DNA from: Agapetus fuscipes
Taxonomy: Eukaryota > Arthropoda > Insecta > Trichoptera > Glossosomatidae
Direction: 5' to 3'
Assembly: GCA_951799405.1 (NCBI GenBank)
Contig: OX637342.1
Coordinates: 4,340,001 to 4,404,000, forward strand
Length of the DNA stretch: 64,000 bases
The stretch's first letter is position 1. Each line of letters starts with the position of its first letter. Position numbers and translations under genes: made by a program. Below the pieces are notes generated by a model. It was given only the letters and a program-made list of their open reading frames with translations, searched no databases and was not told where the DNA came from. Below, piece by piece: positions 44,264 through 54,420 of this stretch.

Positions 44264-44452
44264 ATTCTAAATAGATAGGTGAAGAGAAATGGAATTCGCC
44301 AACCTATTTTGCCTGGCCAGTGACATCTGACATTTTATATTGAACGAGGGTCAAAGTTATTGTCGATTGGACAGGGCCGGACTCGAACAAGTGTTTGGGT
44401 AACGCCGTTTAAATTTGTACCATAACTGTCGACCGGCAAGATTCAAGAAAAC
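44264..44452 (-). mobile_element. SINE C, shorter variant
   Basis: GGTGAAGAGAAATGGAATTC, GCCAACCTATTTTGCCTGGC, TGAACGAGGGTCAAAGTTAT and a tRNA-like head with GGACTCGAACAAGTGTTTGG. It lacks the AT-rich palindromic middle of the other copies. Confidence 0.75.
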
Positions 44453-44724
44453 GAAAACATCGTGAGTTAAATTAAGGTCTATTCAAAATGACGGACAGGT
44501 TCGAAAAATTAGGTTTTTTTACATTTCGATATCTCATTTCTTTTTTCGACGACGAATACAAGATTTTATAGCAGTTCGTAAACACTGTTCAGTAAAAATA
44601 TAAGAGCACCATTTTGAATGTCTATAAATATAAATGTTGTTTGTCTATGAATGTTTAATAAAAATATGAATACGCACATTTAATAACTACCTAAAATCGT
44701 TCGTTTATTGTATTTCAATAAGTT
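44453..44724. other. No recognisable gene
   Basis: Nothing recognised. Confidence 0.35.
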
Positions 44725-44725
44725 T

Positions 44726-44950
44726 CCTTAACTTATAGGTTAGTATGAAGCTGACCACTCATACTGTAAAAAATGGTTCACTTTACCAATGTTACCATTG
44801 TGTCAGGTAAGGTCGGCAAGAGTTGCAGGGTTTATGTTCATTTGAGATTGGGTTTTATATTGTAGGTTCACATGCAGCATGTTTAAGTACGAACTTAAAG
44901 TCTTAAATGCAATATATTTTTGTAACTTAGATTTTAGATTATCATAGATT
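44726..44950 (+). mobile_element. Family D element
   Basis: CCTTAACTTATAGGTTAGTA, AAGGTCGGCAAGAGTTGCAG and TCACATGCAGCATGTTTAAG, with a shortened 3' end (the GTGTCTG...GAATGCA block is missing). Confidence 0.85.
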
Positions 44951-45716
44951 TAGATAGATAGGCAATGTTTTTTTTGCGTACATTTTTCACAGTATCCAGC
45001 ACCGATATAAAAGTTAGGTACCTCTGTGGTCCAAATTTCATTAAATCGTTTATCCCACAGATCACGGAATAAACCTTTTTGCTATTTTGAATAACAAACA
45101 TCAAACGGTGCATTTAAAATATTAATAGCATGTAGTAAGGTTGATTAGATAGTTTTATGTTTCAATTAGGTACGTAAATGTTATTTGTTAGTCAACCATA
45201 AATTAACGGTAAGTAGGTGTATTTTTTTAAACCTACGTGAATACACCTTAATACTGGTAACATACGGTAAAGATTGTAAATAAAAAAACCGCCCGACATT
45301 ACCTTAAACTTGTGCCATTTGAAAAATAATACTGTCAGCAATGATAAAAACATACAATCATTAGAAGAATTAATGGATCTAATTAAAAAATATACAACTG
45401 ACAACATATTCGAATACATACCTTAATAATGCCAAGCTAACTTCCACTCAAAACACTCACGACAAATTCCCGAGTCTGATGTAAACGTTCTCAGAAGAAA
45501 ATGAAGGTATCGAATGAGTTTTTTTGTGTTGTCCACACTGCATCAAAGAGTTACCATACGTGAACAAATACTTAAGATTGCAAGATTTTTGTCAGTTCCA
45601 ATGGAATTGGTAAAACATACTAAAAGAAAAATTTCGGAGCCAAAAATGGAGACAACCCTTAGCAATCAATATTTCGTGTTTAAATAAGTAAATATTATTA
45701 TGGCTAGTACAGAATT
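44951..45716. other. No recognisable gene
   Basis: AT-rich; a 75-codon minus frame at 45192-45419 lacks motifs. Confidence 0.35.
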
Positions 45717-45777
45717 TTTTTTTTTTTTTTTTTTGTGCACAACAGGTTACCCTAATTACAGTGCACCCTCACAGCTA

Positions 45778-48663
45778 TCAACACGCTGGGAGGAACTCTT
45801 TTGCTAAATTTTTAAATCTTAATAAATTACATTCAAAAATGTCTATATTTGACTTATTTAAGAGCTTTATACTCCGAGTCACAGGGTGTTGTGCCACGAC
45901 ATCAGTACGGCTTTTCGGTACATGAAATAGATCATGTCCTCGCCCTCGGGTGTAGTCGTCAGGCACATACAACCTGTAGCCCTCCAACAGGGTGGGACTG
46001 TCAATTAAGCCGTTGATGACCTTATGAGTGAGCACCATAAGGGACCTGTTGCGCCTCGTTTCAAGGCTTCTAAATCCAGTCTCCCGAAGTAGCTCCTCAT
46101 GATGCATGAATTGTGGGTAACTTCCACACCGCCTCATGAGGAGATACCTGAGAAACTTTTTTTGTATTTGTTCTATCATATCTATGTACTTCCGCTGGTA
46201 AGGAGTCCAAACCTCGACAGCGTACTCTAATTTGGATCGTATAACGCAGCTAAAGATGTCAACCATCGCTCTGGGGTCAGTGAGCTGTTTGCTCACTCTG
46301 ATTACTAATCCCAGCAGCTGGTAGCACTTCGTCATCAGCTGAGTTATATGATCGGAGAACTTCAGTCCAGGATCAAACACAACTCCCAGATCCCGCATTG
46401 ATTTCACACGAGACAGTAATTGCCCACCAATACTGTACTCATGCAAGATGGGTCTGAAAGATTTAGTGAACGATATTGAGACACATTTCTTTGAGTTAAA
46501 GAAGAGCTTGTTTTTCTCAGCCCAAGCTGCTAATGCATCTAAATCATGTTGCAGATTTATGCAGTCGTGAATATCTACGACTTTCGTGTAAACCTTCAAA
46601 TCGTCTGCATAAAGAAGACAAGAGCTGTACTTAATGATATCTACTATATCATTAATGAATATAATAAAGGCCAATGGACCCAGATTTGATCCTTGAGGAA
46701 CACCGGAAAATGGCTGAAAGGTATTAGAGGTAAAACCATTTATCTCAACGTACTGTCGCCTGTTCCTCAAATAGGAGGCAAAGAAAAATAAGAGGGATTT
46801 AGAAAACCCAAGAACATGCATTTTTTCAAGAAGGATATCATGATCTACCTGATCAAATGCTTTCGAAAAATCGGTATACACTACATCTGTCTGGAGCTGA
46901 GAATCCAGATTAGAAGCTACGTCTGAACTAATAATAAGAAGATTAGAGACAGTAGATCTCTTTGGCAAGAAGCCATGTTGATGTATGGTGATACGAGATT
47001 TTATATTTTCTAGTAGATTCTTATGAATCAAACTTTCAAATATTTTAGCAAATGTTGATAGTATAGAGATTGGTCTATAGTTATGAACATCTGTCTTAGA
47101 ATTTGATTTATGTATGGGGATGACTTTGGTGAGTTTCCAAATTTGCGGAAATGTGCATCTTTTCATACATAGATTGAAAATAAATGTCAATGGTTTTGCG
47201 ATGGATTTTGCAATAGCCAAAATGACTTTTGGTGGAATATTATCTGGACCTGCTGCTTTGTTAGGATTTATGCCAACTAAGCAAGATTGTACCTCATCCA
47301 ATGTGAACAGGTCAATGCTAATATTATTGGAATTAGATATTGGCAATTTTTTGAGAGTAGATTCCACATCTAATTCAGGGATTCGAGAGCTGTAAACGGA
47401 TTGAAAATATTCTGAAAACTTTTCATAAACTGATTGAGGATCTGTAGTAATAAGGTCTTCATCCATCAGTGTAGGGATTGAGTTACCATCTTTCCTAAAT
47501 GATGTAACATATTTCCAAAATTCCCTAGAATCACTTCCAATCCCGGACTGAATTTTATCAAGGTAGGACCTCCGAGCACTCTTAATATCAGTTTTTAGCT
47601 GCGCGCGCTTTTTTGAGAATTCACCATAATTATAAGTAGTTTGGTTTTTATAATATTTCTCATGAAGTCGCTGCTTGCATTTGATATTGTCGATAATATC
47701 ACGAGTAAACCAAGCTGGGTAAGTCCTACTTTGATAATTAGTTCTCTTTTTAGGTGCACAAAGACAAATAATCTTAAATAAAACATTATAAAAATATTCT
47801 ACTGCACAGTCAGGATTTACAAAATTATACAAGTCATTAAAATCAAAATTTCTTAAAATATCATTAATTCTAATTACGTCTAAGTATTTATAATTAATAC
47901 TATTGTCAGAGGACGGCCACCTTTGTATGTGTGAGTGCAATGCATTGCTGCCCTCACCGACACATACATCAGCGTCCCTAGCTCGTACCTGTGTGCGTGC
48001 ACAGCGCAGAGGCGTACCTCGGACCTTTGCCGTAATTGAGAGTGTGGGGTGGTAGTTGTCCTCAGTTACCAACGGCTCCAAACATCGATCCACTGCACAC
48101 GACATCCTCTCATTCGTCAGTACGAAATCTAGGATGCCGGCGTGGCCGTTTGGAATAGTGTTGGATTGGGTGAGGAGGTTGCTTTCAAGGAAGCAGGAAT
48201 ACTCGAGGAGAGCAGAACCGCTAACGCTATTCATGTTAAAGTCCCCCAGTATCATAACACTGCGGTTCCCTAGTACCCGAGCATTCCTCTCCATATATTC
48301 ATAAAAGAGAGTTCTTTCCTCCTCTCCTCCCTGACATTGAAAGTAGACGACGCACACGTAGATGGGGGAATGATTTTTTACAATCTTAATCCACAAGTGC
48401 TCTCCGTCCGTTTCCAGGTCAGGCATCCTTTTTGACACCAGCTCATTTCTGACTGCAAGGCAAACACCGCCCTCCCGATTGCCGCGGTCACGCCTATGCA
48501 CTGTGTACCGATTGTCGAATAGCTCAGATGATAGTACAGAGGTATTCAACCAGGTTTCTGTGAGGGCAACTATGTCTGAGTTTTGAAGGTAGATATTGGT
48601 TTGAAAGTCATCTACCTTTGTATTCAGACCTCTCACATTCTGGTATATCGCACTAATGGCCAT
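45778..48663 (-). CDS. LINE ORF2: endonuclease / reverse transcriptase
   Basis: The likely start is ATG at 48661-48663, giving 961 residues. The frame is open further upstream, but that part lies inside ORF1. The N-terminal apurinic-type endonuclease has AISAIYQNVRGLNTKVDDFQ, ALTETWLN (catalytic Glu), GDFNMNS and the final DNYHPTLSI in the usual SDH position. The reverse transcriptase follows: GPDNIPPKVI, NYRPISILSTFAKIFE, QHGFLPKRST, YTDFSKAFDQVDHDIL (motif A), GVPQGSNLGPLAFIIFIND (motif B) and LLYADDLKVY (catalytic YADD). The C-terminal region has AVEVWTPYQRKYIDMIEQIQ and YVPDDYTRGRGHDLFHV. No RNase H is present, as in Jockey elements, and the length is typical. It acts by target-primed reverse transcription of its own RNA. 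Confidence 0.9.
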   Translation of the reverse strand: MAISAIYQNVRGLNTKVDDFQTNIYLQNSDIVALTETWLNTSVLSSELFDNRYTVHRRDRGNREGGVCLAVRNELVSKRMPDLETDGEHLWIKIVKNHSPIYVCVVYFQCQGGEEERTLFYEYMERNARVLGNRSVMILGDFNMNSVSGSALLEYSCFLESNLLTQSNTIPNGHAGILDFVLTNERMSCAVDRCLEPLVTEDNYHPTLSITAKVRGTPLRCARTQVRARDADVCVGEGSNALHSHIQRWPSSDNSINYKYLDVIRINDILRNFDFNDLYNFVNPDCAVEYFYNVLFKIICLCAPKKRTNYQSRTYPAWFTRDIIDNIKCKQRLHEKYYKNQTTYNYGEFSKKRAQLKTDIKSARRSYLDKIQSGIGSDSREFWKYVTSFRKDGNSIPTLMDEDLITTDPQSVYEKFSEYFQSVYSSRIPELDVESTLKKLPISNSNNISIDLFTLDEVQSCLVGINPNKAAGPDNIPPKVILAIAKSIAKPLTFIFNLCMKRCTFPQIWKLTKVIPIHKSNSKTDVHNYRPISILSTFAKIFESLIHKNLLENIKSRITIHQHGFLPKRSTVSNLLIISSDVASNLDSQLQTDVVYTDFSKAFDQVDHDILLEKMHVLGFSKSLLFFFASYLRNRRQYVEINGFTSNTFQPFSGVPQGSNLGPLAFIIFINDIVDIIKYSSCLLYADDLKVYTKVVDIHDCINLQHDLDALAAWAEKNKLFFNSKKCVSISFTKSFRPILHEYSIGGQLLSRVKSMRDLGVVFDPGLKFSDHITQLMTKCYQLLGLVIRVSKQLTDPRAMVDIFSCVIRSKLEYAVEVWTPYQRKYIDMIEQIQKKFLRYLLMRRCGSYPQFMHHEELLRETGFRSLETRRNRSLMVLTHKVINGLIDSPTLLEGYRLYVPDDYTRGRGHDLFHVPKSRTDVVAQHPVTRSIKLLNKSNIDIFECNLLRFKNLAKEFLPAC

Positions 48664-49528
48664 CTTTACTGTGGTAGAATTTGGCGATATACACGCCCTT
48701 TGGCCACATGACCGGGTTGAACACTCGGTCCCATCCGTCCTCTGGCAAACTAATTTTAAATGACGCATAGTCCCCTTTATTTGGAAGAATTTCCACAATT
48801 GCCTCCACTTTGGCGGCTTCTTTTATGTAGTCTTCCACTTGAAGGGGAGAAGTGTCCTTGGCGAACCTCCAGGCATGAAGCGTCCGCCTCCTGGTTACCG
48901 CCGTGAGCTTGCTACTGGAGGCGGTTCCTTGCAACTTGGTCTGCCTACGTGGGCGCCTTGGCCGCTGTATCTTCCACGGGTTTGGTTCCTGGGGCTTCAA
49001 CTGTTGCTGTTGGGGCTGTCGTTGCAGAGGCAGCTTCTGTTGCGACGATTGAGGTGGTCGCTTTTGCAGTAGCTGCTTCTGTTGCTGCTGTGGCTGCTTC
49101 TGTTGCTGCTGCAGCTGCTTCTGTTGCTGTTGCGGCTGCTTCTGTTGCTGCTGCGGCTGCTTCTGTTGCTGCTGCGTCTGGTTCTGTTGCTGCTGCGGCA
49201 GCTTCTGTTGCTGCTGCGGCTGCTTCTGTTGCTGCTGCGGCTGCTTCTGTTGCTGCTGCGGCTGCTTCTGTTGTTGAGGCTGCTGCATCTGTTGCGATGG
49301 TTTAGTAGCAGCCACTTCGTTGTACTTTTTGGGTTGCTGCCCCTTTAAGTGGCCAGTTTGTAATCCCTGGCCCTCCACAACAATTTCTAATTTAACAATT
49401 TTGGCACAAAGCTCGTTGATAACTTTGTTTTGGGCCTCCACTGTCGCTTTTAATTCTGAGATGATGGAGGTAAGGCTTTCGAGCCCCTCCACCATCTTGT
49501 CCGCGCTCGTTTGCCCTCTTGTGGGCAT
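48653..49528 (-). CDS. LINE ORF1: coiled-coil, Gln-rich RNA-binding-type protein
   Basis: 291 residues from MPTRGQTSADKMVEGLESL. Residues about 10-55 form a heptad-like helix (LTSIISELKATVEAQNKVIN). Residues about 80-175 are a low-complexity tract of repeated QQQQKQP units encoded mainly by CAG/CAA. A basic patch follows (IQRPRRPRRQTK). The C-terminal 80 residues (LHAWRFAKDTSPLQVEDYIK, ASFKISLPEDGWDRVF, NPVMWPKGVYIAKFY) look like the folded domain seen at the end of several insect LINE ORF1 proteins. There is no CCHC zinc knuckle. The stop TAG overlaps the ORF2 start in ATGGCCATTAG, which suggests reinitiation or coupling for ORF2 translation. Confidence 0.8.
   Translation of the reverse strand: MPTRGQTSADKMVEGLESLTSIISELKATVEAQNKVINELCAKIVKLEIVVEGQGLQTGHLKGQQPKKYNEVAATKPSQQMQQPQQQKQPQQQQKQPQQQQKQPQQQQKLPQQQQNQTQQQQKQPQQQQKQPQQQQKQLQQQQKQPQQQQKQLLQKRPPQSSQQKLPLQRQPQQQQLKPQEPNPWKIQRPRRPRRQTKLQGTASSSKLTAVTRRRTLHAWRFAKDTSPLQVEDYIKEAAKVEAIVEILPNKGDYASFKISLPEDGWDRVFNPVMWPKGVYIAKFYHSKDGH
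49070..49275. repeat. Imperfect 21-bp tandem repeat in LINE ORF1
   Basis: Units such as GGCTGCTTCTGTTGCTGCTGC recur about ten times and encode the Gln-rich tract. The periodicity creates long spurious Ala/Val and Leu frames on the + strand. Confidence 0.85.
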
Positions 49529-49541
49529 CGCACCGCACTGA

Positions 49542-50100
49542 ATTCAATATTTTTCAATATTTTTAGCTTCACTAAACGACACACGACATTCCTGTCAAGG
49601 AGTTGATATTATTATGATATTATATATTGATATTAAAATGAAAGATACGTTACTAAGGTATATGCAAAAATACTCAACTTTAAAAACGTTTGACTATTTT
49701 GATCGTATCATGCCATCAAAGGGTCAAAAACGGGTTGCGGACATGTAAAATTTGTATGGGAATGGAAAAAAGGCGTTTTTGTTTTATTTTTTAATTACAT
49801 CGCAACTTAATGCTTTTTGCAGTTTTTTTTTGTATTTCGATACGCTTTTTATTTACTTTACTATGATAATTTTAGAATTCAGTAGAGATCACCAGTTTTT
49901 ATGAAAAAGCTGAAAATCATTAGGGGACACACGCACAAGACAAAAGGTACAAATTTCGACGGCGATACCCGTTTGCCAAATTCGAGTACCAACGCCTTAG
50001 CCTCTCGATCGTCGCAGCGACAATGTAGGTACATATCTGTGTAGATATACGAGTATGTATCTATATTATGTATGCATAACAATAATATCGTAGTTTATAA
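49542..50100. other. No recognisable gene
   Basis: AT-rich, nothing recognised. Confidence 0.35.
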
Positions 50101-50104
50101 TATT

Positions 50105-50345
50105 TCATAATTTTTCATCATCACCATCATCAATGGTACGATAACCCAAAGTAGGTCTGGCGTCCTTGATCAACCGCAGCCACCGCTGCCTGTCTAACAC
50201 CTTCTTCCTCCAGGTCCGTTCTCCTACCGCACGGTCATTTTACCACCATATGGATCTTCTCACTGTCCTGCGCTTCTTTGGGTCCGTCATCACAACTATT
50301 TTTTCCAGGTTCAGATATTTCATTTGCAAAATGTGACCCAGTCAA
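50105..50345 (-). pseudogene. LINE C-terminal remnant (RTE-like)
   Basis: The minus strand reads RTWRKKVLDRQRWLRLIKDA and RPTLGYRTIDDGDDE, with a GAT-rich tail at 50110-50125. The W-x(5)-D-R-x-x-W block before the end is typical of RTE-type or related polyproteins. It is frame-broken upstream. Confidence 0.5.
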
Positions 50346-50504
50346 TGCAGACTGCTGGCTTCTGGTGTAGAAAATCTAAAAGATATGTATTAGAAACGTG
50401 GCCGATTTTTTTTCTTTATTTTTATATTGATGGGCCTAGTACGCGCAAAAGGACTCCAGGAGAATTACAAATGTCTTAGATGGTGCCTTATCCCCAGTAG
50501 AGAC

Positions 50505-50800
50505 CTTAAATGAGGTAGCTGGACGATATCAAGAGAACTTCCCAACACAACAGCCTATAGACAGAAATGGAGAGGATTGGAGGAGGCCTGCGTCCAGGAG
50601 TGGACTGAGAAAGGCTAAATAAGGAAGGTGCCTTCTTCGGTGTCAGACCACTCACAAGTCTTAGCATACAAAAGGTAGACAATTTTGAGGTCAAAGTGGA
50701 AGTTTTGAGAGTAAGGGGACCATGGAGGGAAGCGGCACAAGACAGAGAGTCCTGGAGGATTGTGGTGAAAGAGGCCCGAGCCTTCAAGGCTTTTGTGTCA
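50505..50800 (+). pseudogene. RTE-like LINE C-terminal remnant
   Basis: ERNGEDWRRPASRSGLRKAK (to about 50620) and, after a frameshift, GPWREAAQDRESWRIVVKEA (50708-50770) are the two conserved C-terminal blocks of RTE-type reverse transcriptase proteins. It is older than the 59.7 kb copy and belongs to another family. Confidence 0.55.
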
Positions 50801-51128
50801 TGTTCAGTAAAGTATTGATGAAATTTAATGTTTTACAAGTAGAAAAAACTTCAGTGTAGGCGTTTTCACGAAATGGAAAATTTCGTCAAATTTTATGTCG
50901 GGGCACTTTTCAAATAATTGAATTAGCAAAAGCGAATACGGGGCGGAATGCGCAATAAAAATGTGTTCTTGGCACAAAACCCCGGGAGTAAAACACTTTT
51001 CATTCAAACTCAACCATACCGTCTACTAAAAAAAGTATATAAACTCAAAACAACACCTCTAGTGAGCGTTTTACTTCTTAAAATATTAAGTAAAACGCGA
51101 TGGTTGAGTTTAAATGTAAAGTTAAATA
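50801..51128. other. No recognisable gene
   Basis: ACTCAACCATACCG (51009) with the later CGCGATGGTTGAGTTTAAA (51098), and GTAAAACACTTTTCATTCAA with GAGCGTTTTACTTC, give imperfect inverted repeats. No limits could be set. Confidence 0.3.
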
Positions 51129-51132
51129 ATAT

Positions 51133-51435
51133 TGTTACGAAGGAATGAGTTCGTTCGTAAGCCTAGGCACGCTGGTTGGCGTGTGTGATGCCTCTGGTAT
51201 AGTGTAGAATAATCGATTATGGAAGTATCTACCATGTTCTCGAACATGCAAGAATCGTCTCTACGAGCAAATATTCTGTGGGACAGACAGAGTCGGTTTG
51301 ACCATTGCGACGTGAAGACCTGTAAGCAAAAAGTGAAGAGTGAAGAGTACATTGTAACCTTTTTATTGTGAAAAATAAATTGAAATAACAATTGGGCTTC
51401 TTTTAATTAAAAGAACCCCAAGTCAAAACACAACA
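51133..51435 (+). mobile_element. Solo LTR with 4-bp target duplication
   Basis: It starts TGTTACGAAGGAATGAGTTC and ends AAGTCAAAACACAACA (TG...CA). ATAT flanks it at 51129-51132 and 51436-51439. An AATAAA signal lies at about 51376. The 303-bp length, TG/CA ends and 4-bp duplication fit a Gypsy-type LTR retrotransposon reduced by recombination. The orientation is chosen by the AATAAA. The block at 55718-56313 starts with the same TGTTACGAA. Confidence 0.85.
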
Positions 51436-51500
51436 ATATGAACACTAAATCCCTCTATAAGTGTGCTGTTGTATCTTCCATATATTTTTTCTATTTACAC

Positions 51501-51819
51501 CAGAGGTTCCCAAACTTTTATTACTCATAGACTCCTTCTTCATTGACACAAAAATTTTGGGGGTTCCCGTAGACCCCCTAAAAATTGTTGCGGCTTTTTG
51601 TCTTTTTTTTAGTTTGTTGAGGGGAGGGGGGTAGGCACGAAAATTCCAAAGTTGATTTTGTCCGTAAAATATTAAAAAATGCTGTTTACGGGGGGCAGGG
51701 GGGGGTAGACACGCGATTTGATAGATGGGTGGCTACAGGTTTTTATAATTTTTCGTAGACCCCCATCGGGTATCCCGTAGACCCCCAGGGGTCGATATCA
51801 ACCACTTTGGGAAATACTG
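51501..51819. mobile_element. hAT-type non-autonomous element with perfect 8-bp duplication
   Basis: The ends are CAGAGGTTCCCAAACTTTT and CCACTTTGGGAAATACTG. The 8-bp direct repeat ATTTACAC lies at 51493-51500 and 51820-51827. The inside has repeated GTAGACCCCC blocks and a G-rich stretch around 51697-51707. No transposase. Confidence 0.9.
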
Positions 51820-51868
51820 ATTTACACGATCGAAGAGAATTCACGCGATGATTTTTACTACGACTACA

Positions 51869-52110
51869 GTACCCTTAGTACGAGTTGCAAAACTTGAGAA
51901 AAGTAAAGTTTACGGAAAATATTACAGAGTGATTTCTCCCAAAATCTGCCGTTTTTGTTTCTTACACTTTATGGTCTTAGCAAATGAGTTACAATGATGA
52001 AGACAATCAAGTTCAAACAAACAAAAACGGCAGATTTTGGGGGAAATCTCTCTTTAATAATTGCCGTAAACTTTACATTACTCAAGTTTTACAACTCGTA
52101 CTAAGGGTAC
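51869..52110. mobile_element. MITE family F, copy 3 (intact)
   Basis: GTACCCTTAGTACGAGTTGC at the left, CAACTCGTACTAAGGGTAC at the right. The whole 242 bp fold into one long hairpin with a loop near 51985. It is the reference for locating the D insertion in copy 2. Confidence 0.92.
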
Positions 52111-52650
52111 AGAGCGTAGTAACTGAGACGCCATTCTTGTAAACTAAAGAGCTATTATTTATGCTGTGCATGAGGCTTACTGTGGGACTACGTAGAAGTC
52201 GGGCCCAGAAACCTATTAAGTACGCGGCATTTGATAATCGAATTACATTCCACAAGGTAGAGGTCTTTCTTCCTGGAATATCTGATACTTCAGGTCGTAG
52301 TAATTTTCAATTTATGACGTAAATTTTTTTTTTTATTGCATGTTTAAAAATCTTGTTTCCTCAGATGATTAGTGTACCCCAAATCAAAATGAGTTTTATG
52401 TTTCTTGCAGGCATACTTGTTTCTCTCCGGTTATTAAATGATTATTTTTTAAATCTACAACCGTTCTTTTAATCTACAACTATTTGATTATTAATAATCA
52501 AATACTTAAAAAGAAGGGTATCATATATTTTCACAGGTAAGGGAAGTAGTTTTACATTCACATCAATGCTGATAGGGGAATGGTTGAAAAATGCATCTGG
52601 GAAAAGAAAAAAAAATGAAAAATCCAATTATTTTTTTGAACGATAAAAAC
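52111..52650. other. No recognisable gene
   Basis: Nothing recognised. Confidence 0.35.
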
Positions 52651-52655
52651 CCCTT

Positions 52656-52868
52656 CTAAGCTAGACATATAGTGTGGGTTGTCCAGTTCCCGAGAGAGCT
52701 GGTACTCATTTTTTGTGAAGGCTGATTAAACTTTGCCCGTATTTTATTTTGGGTTAAAAATAAACACCAAACCGGGAAATTATTTCTTACACCCTCGGTG
52801 GGATTCAAACCCAATTTCTCTGCATGGCATGCAAGCACTCTACCAACTGATCTATCTACCGTACCACG
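52656..52868 (-). mobile_element. SINE A, internally deleted
   Basis: AAGCTAGACATATAGTGTG (3' end) is joined directly to GTCCAGTTCCCGAGAGAGCT, followed by the rest of the 5' half and the head (GGATTCAAACCCAATTTCTC, CCAACTGATCTATC). The CACATGCGACCCCTTCGG segment is missing. Confidence 0.8.
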
Positions 52869-52934
52869 ATGAAAATGATTTCCCGCTCAAAAAACCGGAA
52901 GCTCCACAAATTGTCTCATTATCAGACCTTGACG

Positions 52935-53072
52935 CAACACCACTAAGCTGCACATATAGTGTAACTTCTTGCCTACGTTATCCGCGAAGGGGTCGCATGT
53001 GGCGCTTCGGGACCTATTTATTTTTACAGGTAAGAGGGCCAGCCTCTCGCCAACCACTTCAGTTGAAATGAA
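52935..53072 (-). mobile_element. SINE A, 3' half
   Basis: TAAGCTGCACATATAGTGTA, GAAGGGGTCGCATGTGGCGC, TTTTTACAGGTAAGAGGGCC and CCAACCACTTCAGTTGAAAT. It is complementary to what the neighbouring copy lacks, but it is a separate insertion or a rearranged half. Confidence 0.8.
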
Positions 53073-53725
53073 AACGTGGAAGAATTAAAAAAATAATATT
53101 GACAAAGAAGCGCAAAGCAAATTGATATAAAGAATGTTGGCAAATAATACGAAATTGGATGAAAATTTCGGGAACAAATAAGAATGGAGACAATCTGACT
53201 GGCATATATCCCTTGAGAGGAGAAATGTTCCAGGAAAACGAAATGTATTCATAAAGAAAGGCTGAAATTGTGAGGGCAAGTACAAGGAATTGTGTGTTTA
53301 ATGCATATAATATAATATTATAATAAAGTATAATAAGAAAATAAGTATATGAAAATAAAATATAAAAAATAGATGACAGAAAATGCTAAGTCACTGCTTG
53401 AATAATGTTGTAAGACCAAAAAAACCTCTTTTTTATATAATTTAAAATATATATTTTACATCCTTCACGAAAGTGCAATAAATTGTGTTTTTCTATACTA
53501 TTCAATTACAACAAATTTGAAAACTTATTCTATAGGGACAAATGATGAAAAGCAATGGCAAGAGATTGACATTGATAAAAAAGGGATCTCCAAAGCTTTT
53601 AGAAATGGTTGCTTAGAAAAACTGTTACATAAAATAGTGAAATCGTTTTTCTTGTGTTTTTATTTTAACTTACCCCTGCAACAATAACACCAGTCACTAA
53701 GCTGTAGTGGGCTAGATTGATGACA
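53073..53725. other. No recognisable gene
   Basis: AT-rich, nothing recognised. Confidence 0.35.
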
Positions 53726-53727
53726 CT

Positions 53728-53945
53728 ATAATCTAAGTTGCAAAGATATATTAACATTTAAAGCTCATATCAAATGCATACCCACAAACAAACACGAGTA
53801 GTTCGCGCTTACAAATGAAATCCAAACCTCAAATGAACATAAACCCTATAACTTTTGCCGACCTTCCCTGACACAGGGGTGACATTGGCAAAGTAAACCA
53901 TTTTTTACAGTATGGGTGGTCAGCCTCATACAAATCTACAAGTCA
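53728..53945 (-). mobile_element. Family D element, subfamily D1
   Basis: TATAATCTAAGTTGCAAAGA, CACAAACAAACACGAGTAGT, TTTTGCCGACCTTCCCTGAC and head TCTACAAGTCAAGGAA. A short internal deletion removes the AAATGCTGAATGTGTACTT block. Confidence 0.88.
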
Positions 53946-54012
53946 AGGAATTGAACACTGATGGTCCAAATTTGGACCGTAGGCCGTAGCTTAGAGACTG
54001 CATTAAACTATT

Positions 54013-54410
54013 CTTCTTCTTCGTGTCAGCTTCACACCGTATTGGCCCAGTTACAAGAAATGTCTACAGCTCTTTGGTTTCCCGCAAAGAGATCATCCAT
54101 GGAGCAGCTTGTCGGACAGGAGGGGCAACACCGCAGGCGCTCCATAGTTTGCTGAGCTCCACACTCACATAGTGTAGAGTCCTCCCGTCCCAGAAATCCC
54201 CAGGTCAACATGTTGGCCCGGGCTCTTCCAACATTGGTCCTCAATCTCTTCATAGATTTCCACACGGGCCACTCGAGGTTCTTTCCGGGAGGTAGGCTCT
54301 CTGCAGGCTGCAGAAAGCTCTCAGGGCATTCCTCTTTCCACATTCGCAATCTCTCCGCTACTGGATCCGTAGACAAGGGCTGCACGGAACTAAGGAAGCT
54401 GTGTCTCGAC
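54013..54410 (-). mobile_element. LINE 3' end with (GAA)n tail and 10-bp target duplication
   Basis: TTAAACTATT flanks it at 54003-54012 and 54411-54420. The tail is TTCTTCTTC on this strand. It is the same family as 9640-10223 but starts nearer the 3' end. The minus frame encodes DPVAERLRMWKEECPESFLQ, RARANMLTWGFLGREDSTLC, ECGAQQTMERLRCCPSCP and NQRAVDISCNWANTV. Confidence 0.9.
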
Positions 54411-54420
54411 TTAAACTATT

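Larger units (their letters stand above)
45717..49541 (-). mobile_element. Near-complete Jockey-superfamily LINE
   Basis: The minus strand carries, in order, a very short leader (CAGTGCGGTGCG before the first ATG), ORF1, ORF2 overlapping ORF1 by 11 nt, a 3' untranslated region of about 45 bp and a poly-A tail (T run at 45717-45734). Both frames are intact, so this copy is young and might be functional. GAATT borders both sides (45712-45716 region and after 49541), but the match is too short to be a safe target duplication. Fragments of the same family lie at 3997-4260 and 38771-39135. Confidence 0.85.

Noticed and set aside
48839..49348. Long Ala/Val-rich and Leu-rich + strand frames
   Set aside because: They are antisense readings of the Gln-coding tandem repeat in the LINE ORF1.
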